A stretch of DNA of 64,000 nt from Hirundichthys speculiger (GCA_018398805.1 JAGFBZ010002033.1:3371501-3435500), one strand, 5' to 3'. Counted from the stretch's first letter, positions 46,647-59,212 are shown. Numbers and translations are program-made. The notes: a model not told the origin generated them from the sequence alone.

Positions 46647-49600
46647 ATTGTCTGATAAAGTTTTGTCACTTTGTGTTCAATGTCTGAAAGCAGTCACCTT
46701 GGAAGCTCCAGCAGCTCTGATTCACAGTTACAGACCAGGATCGACTTGTTTTGCCTTCGTCTTTCCTGTTCTATAGACCCACAGAGACTTACTATGCTGT
46801 GCCATCAGTAACCTATACGGCACTGCATGTCAACTCACAAGTGACTGCCACAAATATCAGACAACCCGGATGAGACACTTTATCATATTTCATTGCTTTT
46901 CAAACGCATTCCTAGACAAGGACAATGTAATTTATTATTTATACTCTCAAAGCCACCTTATCCTTCTGTGCCAATGGGTAGACTAAAAATAAACAATTCA
47001 TTTAGGACTCCTAAGAACAAATATGAACTCTTTGTGTTTTGTTGAGTTTGTCATCTTAGACATAATGTCCTTTGACATAGATTCAACATGCATTATTTAA
47101 TAAAAATCTGAAGCAACTCTGTATTAAAACAGATTGAAAACTGTTGCTCGTCTCCGGCTTTTCAGGAATGAATCATATTTTTGCAATAAGAATACAATGC
47201 TGAAACATACAATCAAGAAAAGGTCAGTTGCTTTATTACTGAATGTACTAAAATATTTGTTCTACTAGCGTGTGTTTTCTGTTTTTTTTAATTTAACATA
47301 AGTCCAAGCTCAAGAGGACAACAGGAGTCCAGGTTACAGGACAAGGTTACCTTGCCACGCTGCTTATCTTAGAGAAAGTGGCCTGCCAGGACGAAGCAAT
47401 TCAGATTTTTATTATCATTCAAATTAGAACATATAGAGGGGCTTCTATCCGATTGGTGAAATAATGGGAGTCATTTATCTTGGTCTCGCCGACCTTTCAT
47501 TTCCCATTCATGTCTTATTAGTGGAGCATACATCATCATCCTGCCATAATTAAAAAGAGAAAATCGAATTGATTGTGGGAAAAAAAAAAGGTGCATACAT
47601 GTAGAAACTGAATAGAGAAATGTTTTCTTTGTAGAACTGTTGACAAAGATGGTTTCAGCTGGCCATTTCTGTGTTATTTTTTTTTAGCTCCTTGGTCATA
47701 TAGAGGCCTGGGAGAACATTAACAAGACATCATAGGTGTTAATCAGCTCTGAGTGAGCCTTTTCCATAATCAGACCAAAAGCATATTAGAGCTCCGGTGA
47801 TTAATGCACCATGAGGTTTAAAAAACAGGTCTGCCACAAATATTAGCCTTCATAATAGCTTGATGAAAACCAAAATGAAAGTATCATGGTCTGATGACTG
47901 AGTAAAGACAGAATTTAAAATGTAAAAGTGCGTATCTTTGAAGTCTGTTTTTTCTCTTCTTACCCTTTTTTTTTTATCTTTAGACTGTACTAAAAGACAG
48001 ATAAATTGAATAAAATACAGGAAAAATGGAGAATGATGGATTCTGGGATGTCAAAGAAATATATATGTCTCTACGATATTAAAGCAAGAAACATGCTTCA
48101 AAATGATTTCAATACTGAAGGACGTTAATATCATAAGAATCATGTTTACCAATGTCCACAATGGATTCAGCGTCAAAAAATCCACATCGGAGCTGAGTGG
48201 AAAGTACTTAACTAATCATCACATTGCAGTTTGGCGAGCACAACTCAATAGTGTCTCCTCTTCATGTCTCAATCGAATGCTTGCAGTCCACTAGGGGTCT
48301 GCCTCTGAAAAGATAAATGAGGTGAGAGTTACCCTCAAAGTGACCCTAATGAGAAATCTGGGGAAGATGCTCATATTTTATCTGCAAAATAGAAGAAAAC
48401 AATTCTCCCCAAAGCCCTCTTAAATGCTAATTGAATAGCAATGTAATGCCTTTGGCATCTTGTTGTCTGCTCATTCGGGCAGTGATTCGTCTCAATCCGT
48501 CATAGGATTCACAGTTTTGGCACACTTTTAATGAACTGCTCAATGTGGCATCGAAATTGAATTTCATAAATCTCTGTGCTCTTCCACAGCCTCTTTGACA
48601 GGATTGTTCTACACTTTCTGTCTTCACAATACCTCTCTTGCAGGAAGATTTGATTCTTAAACACAATAACTTCACAAATCAGAATTATCTTCTTTTTGAT
48701 TTGATTTATGCGCCTGCTTTAGAAGCCAAAAAAAAGCCCACAACGGTTCAGTGTGATTACGAGTCAAATAACCCACTGGTTAAAACATATCATGGCATTC
48801 CTTGTCATGTTAATATGTGTTCGTTGAAAAACGTAACAGAGTCTTATCGTTTTACTAATAAAAATGATGGATAACACAGCAGCCTGATATGATTGGGGAC
48901 AATTAGATTTCACTCACATTATGTAATTCAAGCCCTGCTTGGAGAAGAAGCAGCAGTCTTGGGTTCCTTCTGACTTCTCTCCACCTGGCAGGGTTGTAAA
49001 GAGGCCAAGACAATCCCTGCTGTGATGGAGAAAGCTGCTGCTTCCACACTGCAGCTGTATGTTTCAACACTCACAAAAGATAACTGTGATGGATGAGGAC
49101 GATAACCCATCAGACAGAAAAAAAAAAGAATAACCCTTTTAGATATCCAGAAATAACATGTATATTTGTTTCCATTTGGCTCTTTGTAAATTAGTGTTTT
49201 TACTTCATTTTCTACACTCTTTGGAGACTTTTTGGAAAAGCACATGGGCTTGTGTGAAAAGCTACCTTTCCTGCCTGACAAAGTGGGAGGGTCATGCTTT
49301 TGTTTGACTGCTGCATTCTGTGCTCAAGCACAGCACGATAACAACCAATAACGCGATACATGCTAATAATGTAATCATTTTAGCCATTTTAAATACAATG
49401 AAGCCAAGAATGTAATCAGTTATGTTTTTGACTGATTATTTTGTTAATGTCCTACACTGTAATTGAAGAAAAAAAAATCCTTTGTAAATATAATAAGACT
49501 GTATTTTATTTTTAATTATATATGTATACATACATACAGAACACCCTGAAGTGAGTGTACTGACCCCTTGGCGCAGGTAATGTGCGCCTGATTTACCAGA

Positions 49601-50187
49601 CACAGCAGCTTGTTATGACAACCGTTTCCTGAACCCAGACGACCAACACAACCTGTCTATCTGCCTCATCAGTGATGTCTAGTCAACGTAGGAACATCGA
49701 AAATCAGGCTGGTCGTCTGATCTGGACCTGCTGCAGCACTGAATCCTTCTGAGGACCTGTCAGCTATTGCAGTTTGGTCTACCAAAAAAAAGGAAAAAGA
49801 AAAATACAAATAATGGAAACAAATGAATTTGCAGGACATGTCACATGCACCAAAATAATATGATGTGAACACCGCTATGAGGTAGTGTTGACGATAAACA
49901 AACCTGGATTTCAGCAGATCTCTTCCAGCTCCTGCAGGCTCCTTTTGGTCCTCAGGTCAGAATCCTCTGCTTCTCCTCTGGTCACCAGTGTCTTCTCTGA
50001 CTCCTCTGCTCTTCCATCTCCCTGTTGTGGTTACATTTCCTTTCCTCCTGGCTTCACCTGATCCCCTGGCCTCTTCTCCCACTTCGTCCCCTTTCACAGG
50101 AGGTTGAAGTTGACACCGTGAAAAAAAAAACAGTCAGGGGGCTGATGTAAACAAACTAAGATAAGAATTTAAAATTATGCATACTTC
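46647..50187. other. Unclassified non-coding sequence
   Basis: No exon or transposon recognised. 47390-47570 and 47680-47830 are non-repetitive with several TAATTA/ATTAA words and could be conserved regulatory DNA; this is only a suggestion. 49910-50110 is pyrimidine-rich. Confidence 0.45.
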
Positions 50188-50411
50188 CAGGAGTGATCAA
50201 CTCCAGTCCTCGAGGGCTGGCGTCCTGCAAGTCTTAGAGGGTTCCCTGCTTCAGCACACCTGACTCAAATGAATGGCTCATTAATAGTCATGTGCAGACC
50301 TTGATGACAAGCTGATGCTGATCCATTTATTTGAATCAGGTGTGCTGTGGCAGAAAAATATCTAAGACATGCAGGACAGCAGCCCTCGAGGACTGGAATT
50401 GCCCACCCCTG
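50188..50411. mobile_element. Palindromic MITE (hAT-like ends)
   Basis: The left arm begins CAGGAGTGATCAACTCCAGT. The right end is the reverse complement of CAGGGGTGGGCAATTCCAGT. Both arms continue with CCTCGAGGGCTG, GTCCTGCA, GTCTTAGA and GCACACCTGA, so pairing extends about 90 bp on each side of a short centre at about 50290-50305. It has no ORF. This is the layout of a common fish foldback-type MITE. A clean 8-bp target duplication is not visible; the flanks share only ATACT. Confidence 0.85.
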
Positions 50412-50704
50412 TGTTATACTCTACAAATGGCAAAAAGTTATTACATTATTGGCTCAAAAACCTTTTTACATTTTGGGCAAATAATTATATATAAAATGGC
50501 CTTTAAAAAGGATGGCATGTACACAACCTATGCATGATGTGTAGATGCAGCAGTTCCTTGTGACAATCGTTTAACAACATAGTGGCATGATAAAGAATCT
50601 TATGTGTGAGAGGGTTGGATCTGAACTCAAAAAACAAAAGCCACTTTTGGTCTCCACAGCTAGATTTCACATCCATGAAAACTGTACAGGGGGTCGTATG
50701 ACAT

Positions 50705-50820
50705 CATCCATTATCTATGCCCGTTTAATCCTCTGCAGGGTGAGGGGGATCTGCTGGAGCCTATCCCAGCTCTCTTCAGGTGGAAGGCAGGGCTTCACCC
50801 TGGACAGGTCGCCAGTCTGT
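50705..50820 (-). repeat. 3' half of the dispersed fish repeat
   Basis: CCTCTGCAGGGTGAGGGGGA, GCTGGAGCCTATCCCAGCT and CACCCTGGACAGGTCGCCAG are the reverse complement of the well-known 'ctggcgacctgtccagggtg' tail of the repeat family at 7386-7656. Confidence 0.75.
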
Positions 50821-50971
50821 ATCACATCAGATAAAGTTATATAAAAGAACAATTTTATGTTTAATTAGGGGTATGGTTTGATTGATAGTGGACACAGCAA
50901 ATGGCTAGCCGTCATCATTTTTGCTGCTTCCAGGTTAGCACTTAACTGGTCTTGTATTGTACATGTTTGCT

Positions 50972-51054
50972 TTCTCTGTAAAGTGCTAAAACCCCCTGAA
51001 ATGATGTTTGTTGTTAACTGGCGTTATACACACACGCTGAATTGAAGTGAATTA
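50972..51054 (+). repeat. 3' tail of a fish LINE/SINE family
   Basis: CTCTGTAAAGTGC, CTGAAATGATGTTTGTTGT, AACTGGCGTTATACA and GCTGAATTGAAGTGAATT follow, in order, the common fish 3' end G-T-A-A-A-G-C-G-C-C-T-T-G-A...T-T-G-G-C-G-C-T-A-T-A...A-A-T-T-G-A-A-T-T-G. Diverged. Confidence 0.65.
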
Positions 51055-54000
51055 CCTTTGGTGTCTTGAAACATTAAATTACTTTTTTTTTTTTATCCCT
51101 CTTGCGACTAGGCTAAAAAAATTGTTTTTTTTTAGCAATGAAATAGACTAAAACTGTTGTTCCAGCATCAAAGTGAGAGCTGATGGTCTTTTGTCTGTTT
51201 ATCAGCAAGATTAAGCAAAAACTATCAAGCAGAATTTCATTAAAGTTGGTGGAGAATGAATAAAGAGCACATTCAGTCCTGGGATGTTTTCCTTCAGTTT
51301 CTTAAATAGGCCTCCGTCTCTTGAATAGGATGCAACTATGTAAATGGCTTCTGGCCTGTCAAAGAAGATGATGATGTGGAGGAAGGTTTGTTTGTTTGGC
51401 TGCAGTTAACAATCTACAGCACAGAGATCAAGTTGACTGATACGTGCTGTTCAGATCTCATTATTCAAATGACAAATCAGAAAATAAGTTACTGACTAGT
51501 TGTTGCTGCAGTTATTGCTCTTGGTTTATAATTAATAAAAACAGGCAACTTTACAGTAAAAAAAAAAAAATTTAGATTCAATTGATTAACATTTTTGGAA
51601 TAAGCAAATGCTTGTTCATGTACACTAAGTTGAAAAATAGCATTTTCAGCTCTGTGTTTGTCTTTTTTTTTTTAAATCAATATTACTTTTACTCTCTGAG
51701 ATAAAATGCAGTTTTTGTTGAGCACAGCACGTCAACTTTCATTTTCAAGCTTACCGCCACCCTGCCGTCCCTTTTGAATTCATTTGCCACCCCTGAAGTT
51801 CAGCTCCAGTCCAGCAGTCCCTCTCAGTGTGGGGTGACAGAACAGGTTAATTGCTGAATTTTGACTGTCATGCTGGAACAGATGATTGTGGAGGAGAAAG
51901 TATGGCGTTAACACGCAGATAACAGATTGCTATCTCATCTTCCCAGCAGTCTGGTGTGGCACAGTGGCATCTGAGAGAAGAAATTTTAATCACAGGGGTA
52001 TGTAATGACATAAATCTACATATCATGGATGAATAAAAATAATAGACGATCTCCTTCCAGTTGAACAAATACTCTGCATGTGCTGTATGTGTCAATGAAC
52101 TGCATCATTCTCATCTCCGGATCAAAATGAAACCGGTCGCCCCATCTCTGAGATACAGGGATTTAGAGAAAAATCCACTCAAAAAATATGACTCAAGTAA
52201 TACAGCCTATGTGCACCAATATATCAAAGAGTAACCTTAAGGGCTTTTAAAGCTCAACAAACCTTGAAGAAACAGGATAGAAGTTACTTTTATAAATAGT
52301 TTGAGAATGTATTGAACCTCTAAGTTACCAGTTTCTGAGATCTATCACATCCAGTAAGCAGGCATACACACTTTTATTATTTCTTAAGTATTTGTGGTGA
52401 ATCTTCTCCACTTTCAAAACTTTCCACGATAAAAAGGAGCAGCATATGGTTATAGGCTAATGCAGATTACTCCAGATAATAGTATTTGTTTTTGCAAAAA
52501 GAATCAGATTAATTGAGCTTGTTTGATGGATTTTCCTAGCAGGATACTTGTCCATCACTGCATGACACAACCGATGTCCGGGATCTGTCACTGGTTGACG
52601 AAACTAAGGAAGAATATCACACCACATAATCGCAGGATTAGGCATTATTTTTCATTGTTGCCAATGCGTAAGATCTGTCTAAGCCCTCGTTATGTTTAAT
52701 GGCGTGAGTTATTGCCTGCCCTGAGCATTGTAACTCACAGGACGCAGAGCATAGAACATTTATAGACCCTTGAGTGGGGCTTTTGTAGTGAGCGAGGGAT
52801 AAAAGAAGAGCAATATTCCTCAGTGTTGCATTGCTATATGATGCCTGAATTTAAAACAAACAAAAAATATAATCTCATTTCAGGACAAAATGACTTAAAT
52901 AATTAAATCACTGAACACTTTGTTTTCATAGTTTTTTCAGGAAACCCGTGCTTTTGAAATGCGCAGTGTTGATGACTGAAGGAAACACTGAAGTGAAGTG
53001 TACGGGCTGCATTAGGGGTCAACCCATTATGCCTACTAATGTGCTGTGAGATTGATAGCTAATTGATATTGCATGCTAATTGATATGAGTCCAACTGCAC
53101 ACTATCAGCCATAGGCTTTTAATAGTGTTCACTAAGAAAAAATGAAGAGAAGCTGTGGGGGAACTCATTTGGTGCAGTCTCCTCCATTTTCATGGTTATG
53201 TCTTGGCCATTTCCATTTTATATTAAGTTCCAGCACAGAACATTTAAATATACATAATTTTGTGATGGAGGAACCATATGAGTCTCACACGAGCAAGTGA
53301 GCCAGTTTATCCTCGACTAAGACAAGCATATTTTTGCTTCACCACCACCAGCATCAAGGCAATAAGACGAGAGTCCATATTGTTCTGTTTTTTGACAGAG
53401 ATCTAAAAGCTGCTTGAAGGGCTCCAAGATAGATTGCTCTTTTGACTTTGGCTCTTTGTTCTGGCCTGAGATTCTACTGTTCCAGTACAATTCCTATTGA
53501 TTCAAGCTTTTCAAAGAAAAAGATTAAGTGGTAACATAAGGGGTAGAACAACTTCAATATTAAGACTTTTTTTAAGTTTAAAAGTTTATACAGTCATAAA
53601 AAAAATTCTATGAAAACTTTATAATCTGACAAGTCACCTGAGGACACACTCTGCCCAAAGTATACAGTAAGTTACCAACAACATATCTTTATTTTATCAT
53701 CTATTTTAATCAAAATGAGACCTAATTTACAAACTGAACACCAAAAATGATTGAGGCAACAACTTATTAGGATTTATTTTCCTTACATAATAATAATACT
53801 TACTTAACATATTTATCAAAAAATCCAAGTGTGAACTAAAGCCTTGAGCTCTTGAATTTTTTTATAGAGTACCTTGGCAATCATTAAAACCACTGGGTAA
53901 TTGAATACACTTCAATTCAATTGCTGAATTGATGGGAAAGTAACCTGAAATTTCTCGTGAGGTTCAGTTTGTCAAAATTTCGCCCATTTTGTCCTTACCT

Positions 54001-55969
54001 TAATCCTAAATCCATTACCTTCATCCTAAATCCACGCCATCTAAATCAGCGGGAGTTCATAGTCGCTTCAAAACTGGACGTGTATATGACATGGAAAAGT
54101 TCCAAATGCAGCGGTAACGACTGGCTTCGACCGGTGCTGCCACCTAGTGGACAACATTTTCACGGTACTCGGGTTTCCCCGATTGATGGTGCAGAAGACT
54201 GTAGATTGTACTAGATTGTATCATTTGAATTTAATAGGATGTGTGAGTTACACTATGTGTTAAACACCAACTTTAAAAAAAATGATACAGCCAAAAAATT
54301 ACAAGTAAAATACAAGTAAAAATAAATGAAAAAAAAATTAACAGGAGACTTTGTGAGCGAAGTAATATGAAGCATTTGATAAGAACTAGCCTGTGGCAAA
54401 ACACCTTTTTTCACTTTTTCACTTAAAATGTTTAATCTGAAGTGTGTCACTGTTTTTTTTTTTGTTTATTTTGTTTGTTTGTTCTACATCTCCTGTAACT
54501 TTTAACCAGTTAAAATGCTAACTTACATGTCAAATTAAATGTAACACGTGCTGTATTTAGGCAGATGACACATGTACTCAAGACAAATTTGGAGTGTGTG
54601 AAAAATAAAGATAAAAATGAATACAATTAACTGAAGGACAATGTGCAGTGTCATCTTGCATTTACAATATGATATGAAGTGAAATTATATAGAAGAAGAA
54701 TTAAGCAAATTAGGTGAATATTACTCATTTATGAGTAAATCTGTTGCATAAAACTTATTCATGAATTGGCAGAAAAATGTAATAGCATTAAAATAACAGT
54801 TCTGGTTCAGTCTCTCTGATATATACAATGAAATGAATGAAAATGGACACATGGAAGGGCAATGTTATTGTCTTTGTTTGATGTCTTTCTAACCTAAATC
54901 CTAAAAGATTGTGCAGTCCTTGGTGTGCTGGACTGGAAACACAATCCATTTGCACCTTATTCATGTGAACAGAATATCTCACATGCTGACCTGGTGAAGA
55001 AAGTATAGACAAAAGTCCCCAGCAACCCATGAGAATAACAGGTGGATTCAGTACATGTATCTCTCAACGCTTGAAACTGAAGAAACCCTTCAGATGAGAG
55101 GTAAAACCTCCTCAAAAACCAGGTAATGAAGGTCACTTTCGATCTGTTCAAGCTTTTTTTCCCATAAGCCTAATGACTCAGACTCTACACCAGCATTTTT
55201 CAAACAAATTCTGATTATTTAAAATGTAAATACATTTCTGATTAAATGACCTTAACTGTAGGAAATTTACATTTCTTTTCCCCCAGACTGTTGCTGAAAC
55301 ATCATCTGTGGTCAGACGAATCATTTATGTACAGTTAGATTCAACCATTTCTTTCAGTGTTACTGTTGCAAAAAGAAAATGCTGTTGTGATTTCCGTCTT
55401 AGTTTGGTTCATCTGAGCACATGACGACAATCACTGAATAATTGTATTCAATTGTTGAGCAAAACAAGAGGGCCTTGCCGAAAGCAAATTAGTTGTGGGC
55501 GTTTTTCCACATTCAAATCAAAATTATTCATCTAAGTAGTAACAGGTGTTTTTGAAGACAATAGCCACATCTTTTTCATTGTTTCCAGTTCGCACAAATA
55601 TATCACAAGCCCTATCAAGAATAGTTTGTAAAAATAGCACGGAAAATAATGGAAGATAGCTGAACAAAAACAAAGCAGACTAACGTTAGTGTCTGTCAAC
55701 AGAAAGATGGCAAGCAGAAAACGCAAGAAAAAAAGTGGATGGGAAAATGAAAACTAAAGAAGGCCATGTAAGTTTGAGGGGGAGAAGTGTTTTCCATTTT
55801 GGCATTATTTATCTTTGTCTTCTCTTTTGTGGTGCGTGGTGGTGCAATGTCTGTGGAATAGGCAAAAAATGTTGTTTGAAGGATGATTGGTTGAATGGTA
55901 CCCTAACTAATCACAGCAGCATTGCATGGGGCAGTTTAATTTTAAAAATCAGTATAATGTCAGCCCGAA
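51055..55969. other. Unclassified non-coding sequence
   Basis: No gene. A-run at 51559-51571 and T-runs at 51083-51094 and 51663-51674. A 12-bp word GCTAATTGATAT is duplicated at 53058-53069 and 53075-53086. Two CCTTxATCCTAAATCCA words lie at 53997-54035. 54130-54150 contains CTGCCACCTAGTGGAC, a phrase frequent in fish repeats, but no element could be delimited. Confidence 0.45.
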
Positions 55970-56450
55970 CGGGCTACATGGGTTCGTCTCCCCGTGGGCC
56001 CACCATCTGCAGGGAGGGTGCAATGTGTTTTGGGCGGCAGCCGAAAGCGTGGGCCTTGGCGTGCCGACCCCCGGCTGACTAAACTGGATACTGGGACATG
56101 GAACGTCACCTCTCTGGTGGGGAAGGAGCCTGAGCTTGTTGCTGAGGTTGAGAGGTACCGACTAGATGTAGTCGGGCTCACCTCGACGCACAGCCTGGGC
56201 TCTGGAACCAATCTTCTCTAGAGAGGCTGGACTTCATTCTACTCTGGAGTTGTCCAGGGTGGGAGGCGACAGGCTGGTGTGGGCTTGCTTATAGCCCCCC
56301 AGCTTGGAGCCAGTACATTGGGGTTTTCTCCAGTTGATGAGAGGGTAGCTTCCCTGCACCTTCGGGTGGGGGAAAGGGCTCTGACTGTCATTTGCGCTTA
56401 TGCACCAAATGAAAGTTCAGAGTACCCAGCCTTCTTGGAGTCCTTGGCGA
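55970..56450 (+). mobile_element. LINE 5' fragment: apurinic-type endonuclease domain
   Basis: After a leader with GGGTTCGTCTCCCCGTGGGC, frame +2 reads LDTGTWNVTSLVGKEPELVA, then VERYRLDVVGLTSTHSLGSG. After a single in-frame TAG (56219-56221) it continues RGWTSFYSGV, VGLLIAPQLGA, FSPVDERVASLHLRVGERAL and VICAYAPNESSEYPAFLESL. T-W-N-V, V-G-L-x-x-x-H and I-C-A-Y-A-P-N are the ordered blocks of an APE-like LINE endonuclease. At the position where many have a catalytic Glu (Q-E-T-H) this copy reads T-S-T-H. The domain is cut off after about 125 residues. It is probably the same family as the 3' fragments at 61 and 59261. Confidence 0.88.
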
Positions 56451-56916
56451 GCGTCGCAGAGCTGCGCCAAGACGCATCCCAGCGGCTCCAAGCGGCTCTC
56501 GCGGTTGTTCTCGCTGCTCTGTCTGAGCGTGTTTACTGGGAGCGCACCAACTATCTGGGACTTTTGTTGTTTTTGGGTTTGTTTTGTTGCAGGTGGAGAG
56601 TCGTCAACCTGAGGAGACACACCTGGGCTCAGTGATTCCTTTCTCCTTAAGAGGTTCATCTTCAGGCTGTTGCAGGAGGGTTGTGATGAGCGCTGCTATG
56701 GGGAGCGGATCCTTGTCACCACGCCATGATTACTGCTGGTGTCTGAGGATCTGCTGTAGGGCTGTGGGCCCAGTTGGCTGGCAGAGCGTTTGGTAGGGTT
56801 TTTTTTGTCTGTGTTGTGGTGATGCGACTATTTCAAAATAAATATATATTGTTGGTACCGACTGTCTTGTGCTACCTCCCTCAGTCTTGTCACGGCCTTC
56901 GAGCCGGGTTGTGACA
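56451..56916 (+). mobile_element. LTR-like sequence with polyadenylation signal
   Basis: The LINE homology stops and a different sequence starts around GCGAGCGTCGCAGAGC. It includes AATAAA at 56837-56842, a GTTGGTACCGACTGTCTTGT block and the ending CGGGTTGTGACA. Terminal TGTGACA and a poly-A signal about 75 bp from the end suit a retrotransposon LTR (R/U5 side). The matching start (TG...) and internal LTR-element coding were not found, so this is tentative. Confidence 0.4.
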
Positions 56917-56988
56917 GTTCATAGTTCATAGAAATTAAAATGAACTACTTCAGTTCATAGTTCACAGAGATTAAAACGAACTAATTCA
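56917..56988. repeat. 36-bp tandem repeat, two copies
   Basis: Two 36-bp units (56917-56952 and 56953-56988), both starting GTTCATAGTTCA and containing ATTAAAA and GAACTA, about 85% alike; a third unit starts (GTTCACC) and fades. Confidence 0.9.
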
Positions 56989-57250
56989 GTTCACCATTTC
57001 AAAAAATTAACAAGATAGTTAATTTTTATTTATTCTTTCTTATTTTTTTTATGTTGTTGCAAGCAATTATTTGTCAAAATGATTGCCACTGCCCACATAC
57101 TACACCACCACAAACAGCAATTATTTTATCCATTTTATCTGTCGAAAACTATGTGCCCAATTCAGAATCCCTAACCAACCAGAGTTCACATTAGCATTGA
57201 AGGGACAGCCCATGTAAAACTGTAATTTCCGTTTCAGCTTCTCTCTACAA

Positions 57251-57641
57251 CAGTCATTCCCAAACTTCAGAATACCAAGGCCCAATATGAAATGTGAAAA
57301 ATCTCCGCAGCCCATCGAAACCTTTAATCACAACTGTGATCAACATACAGGACAAGGAACCATGATCCGATATTAATGTAAGGGCTCAACAAATAAGGTG
57401 ACACTTGTCATATTAAGTTAAGATGACAGTAGAATAACACTTAACTGGTTTGTTTTATTACACCTTAATGTCTTTTTAACCATGTCATGAATTAAACATT
57501 AAATTACAGTAATTAAAAACATATTTAAAAAAGATAGAGGATTTAAAACACAATTGTTTAATTTTAATGACCTCTCACGGCCCAGCTGCAGTACCACGTT
57601 GGCTCACCAGAGGGCCGCAGCCCACACTTTGGGAATCACTG
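57251..57641. mobile_element. Non-autonomous hAT element with target-site duplication
   Basis: Starts CAGTCATTCCCAAACTT and ends AGTGATTCCCAAAGTG in reverse complement, i.e. inverted ends of the C-A-G-T-G-G-T-T-C-C-C-A-A-A type. It is flanked by CTCTACAA (57243-57250) and CTCTACAG (57642-57649), an 8-bp duplication with one mismatch, as hAT transposases produce. The 391-bp interior is AT-rich and has no ORF. GGCCCAGCTGCAG and GGGCCGCAGCCC lie near the right end. Confidence 0.88.
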
Positions 57642-57739
57642 CTCTACAGTATATTAAAAATATGAGGAAAAACTTGCTGCCAAATGGTCTTTATTATAAG
57701 ACAAAAACAGGTCCTTAAGGTGCAAATGTTTTTTCCCCC

Positions 57740-58178
57740 CATTTCAATATTTCAAACCCCCCCGGTCGGGGCGCTCCTCCGGCTCTGGCCGACTGCAGCT
57801 TTCATCTTCCTGCTTGTTTTAAACATTTGATGATGCAATTGTTAGCGTGACAGAAGCGACAGCCCGTGTTGCCATGTTTGATTGCTTTCCGAAGATACAT
57901 ATGTTAATTAAAAAAAAGTTTGTTGTTGCCGAGTTTTAAATATGGCGGGTGTGGAGGAGTCGCTTAAGGCTCATCCGTGACGTTGCTCTCTGGCCAATCA
58001 ATGGCTCGCGGCGTGGTGACGTTGTATTCTCGGCCCGACTCAGCCCGGATAGAACCCCAGCCAAGTAGTTACGAAAAAAGGAGGGCCGAGCCGGTACTAT
58101 GACCTAGTGGAAAACCTCCAAAGCGGAGCCGAGTCGAGTCGAGCCCGCTAAGTAGGTACTAGTGGAAAAGGGCCAAAA
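57740..58178 (-). mobile_element. Non-autonomous DNA transposon, one end clear
   Basis: Read on the minus strand it begins GGCCCTTTTCCACTAGTACC, then GAGTCGAGTCGAG-type sequence in complement. A second TTTTCCACTAGGTCATAGTA block lies about 60 bp inside. This is a frequent fish repeat start. GC-rich blocks (GGCTCGCGGCGTGGTGACG) and AAATATGGCGGGTGTGG lie inside. The left terminus is not evident, so the outer boundary is approximate. Confidence 0.5.
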
Positions 58179-58361
58179 TATGTTTACGTTCGGTAAACTC
58201 TGGGAGCCGCAAGTAGCAGCGTGTTTTGCCTTTCGTATCCTGAAATTTCTTTCGTATCAAGAGGCAATATTTTCCCGTTGAGATGTTTCGGAACCTGAAA
58301 ATTTCACATGTTGAGACGTTCGTAAGTAGAGGTAATACTGGATATCACTATAGCACCACCC

Positions 58362-58403
58362 CCCATCTCCCCCACCCCCACCCCACACACACACACACCC
58401 TCC
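58362..58403. repeat. C-rich low-complexity and (CA)n
   Basis: CCCC-A runs grade into a short CA repeat. Confidence 0.85.
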
Positions 58404-58551
58404 AGGTTATTGGTGGGCCTACCAATAAATCCAGTACCGTTTTTTTAGTCCTAGTGCGTCCCTGCATACAGCTTAGACACATAAATGTTTTCACTCTACC
58501 TGACAGCAACAGTGAGGGAAGTTTTTCTGATGTAGGTCAGTTAAAATTCTA

Positions 58552-58553
58552 TG

Positions 58554-58603
<50 letters not shown>
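58552..58603. repeat. (TA)n microsatellite
   Basis: About 22 TA repeats, preceded by TATGTATG. It lies 55 bp from the Tc1 remnant that follows. Confidence 0.96.
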
Positions 58604-58607
<4 letters not shown>

Positions 58608-58657
58608 AGTAAAATTTCAGAAAAATAATTAATTAATTTAATTTAATTAATTTCTAT

Positions 58658-59212
58658 AAAGTCAGGTGTTTACATACACTCGGTTAGTATTTGAAACTGT
58701 TTAACTTGGCACAATCATTTTGGGGAGCCCTCCACAAGCTTCTCAAAATAACAAATTAGTGGGCCTTCTTGCTTGCGCATGGCTTCTCAATGCCACTCCC
58801 CAGTGTCTTTACTTTGTTGCCCTTAATCCACATGGAAACTAATTTGGAGGTATGCATGGGGTCATTTTCGATTGTCTTTTTGGGTGACAATGACCCTAAG
58901 CATTGTGTTTTTGGCTGATGTCATGAGATATTTCAATATATCCACATAATATCCCTTCCTATTGATGCCACGTATTTCGTGAAGTGCACCAGTCAGTCCT
59001 GCAGCAAAGCAGCATCTTAACATGATACTGCTTCTCTCATACTTCAAATTTGGGATGATGTTCTGATGTCCTTAAACTTCCCCCTTTTTAATCCAAACAT
59101 AATAATGGTCATTATAACTAAATAGTCTAATAATTCTATTCTCATCAGACCACAGGCCATCCCTCCAACGATTAAGATCCTTTTCCCTGTATGCAGGGAA
59201 TCTGTAATCTCT
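58658..59212 (-). pseudogene. Tc1/mariner transposase remnant (family C), minus strand
   Basis: The minus strand first reads GLWSDENRIIRLFSYN (first catalytic Asp in W-S-D-E). The next part is KYERSSIMLRCCFAAGLTGA, then YYVDILKYLMTSAKN and VIVTQKDNRK. The last block holds the second Asp at 58874-58876 (family form Q-x-D-N). This corresponds to the V-K-H-G-G-G-S-I-M-L-W-G-C...G-A-L-H-K-I-D-G-I-M core of fish Tc1 elements. Past this point stops accumulate and the S-P-D-L-N-P-I-E-N block is not recognisable. The outer end CAGGTGTTTACATACACT (58664-58681) is the usual Tc1 terminal wording. The 5' part of the gene, with the DNA-binding domain, is absent; the next sequence is LINE. Confidence 0.88.

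Noticed and set aside
55270..55450. Tc1-like minus-strand fragment (TTGGTTCATCTGAGCACATG)
   Set aside because: A single phrase resembles Tc1 wording; no second block or protein motif was found.
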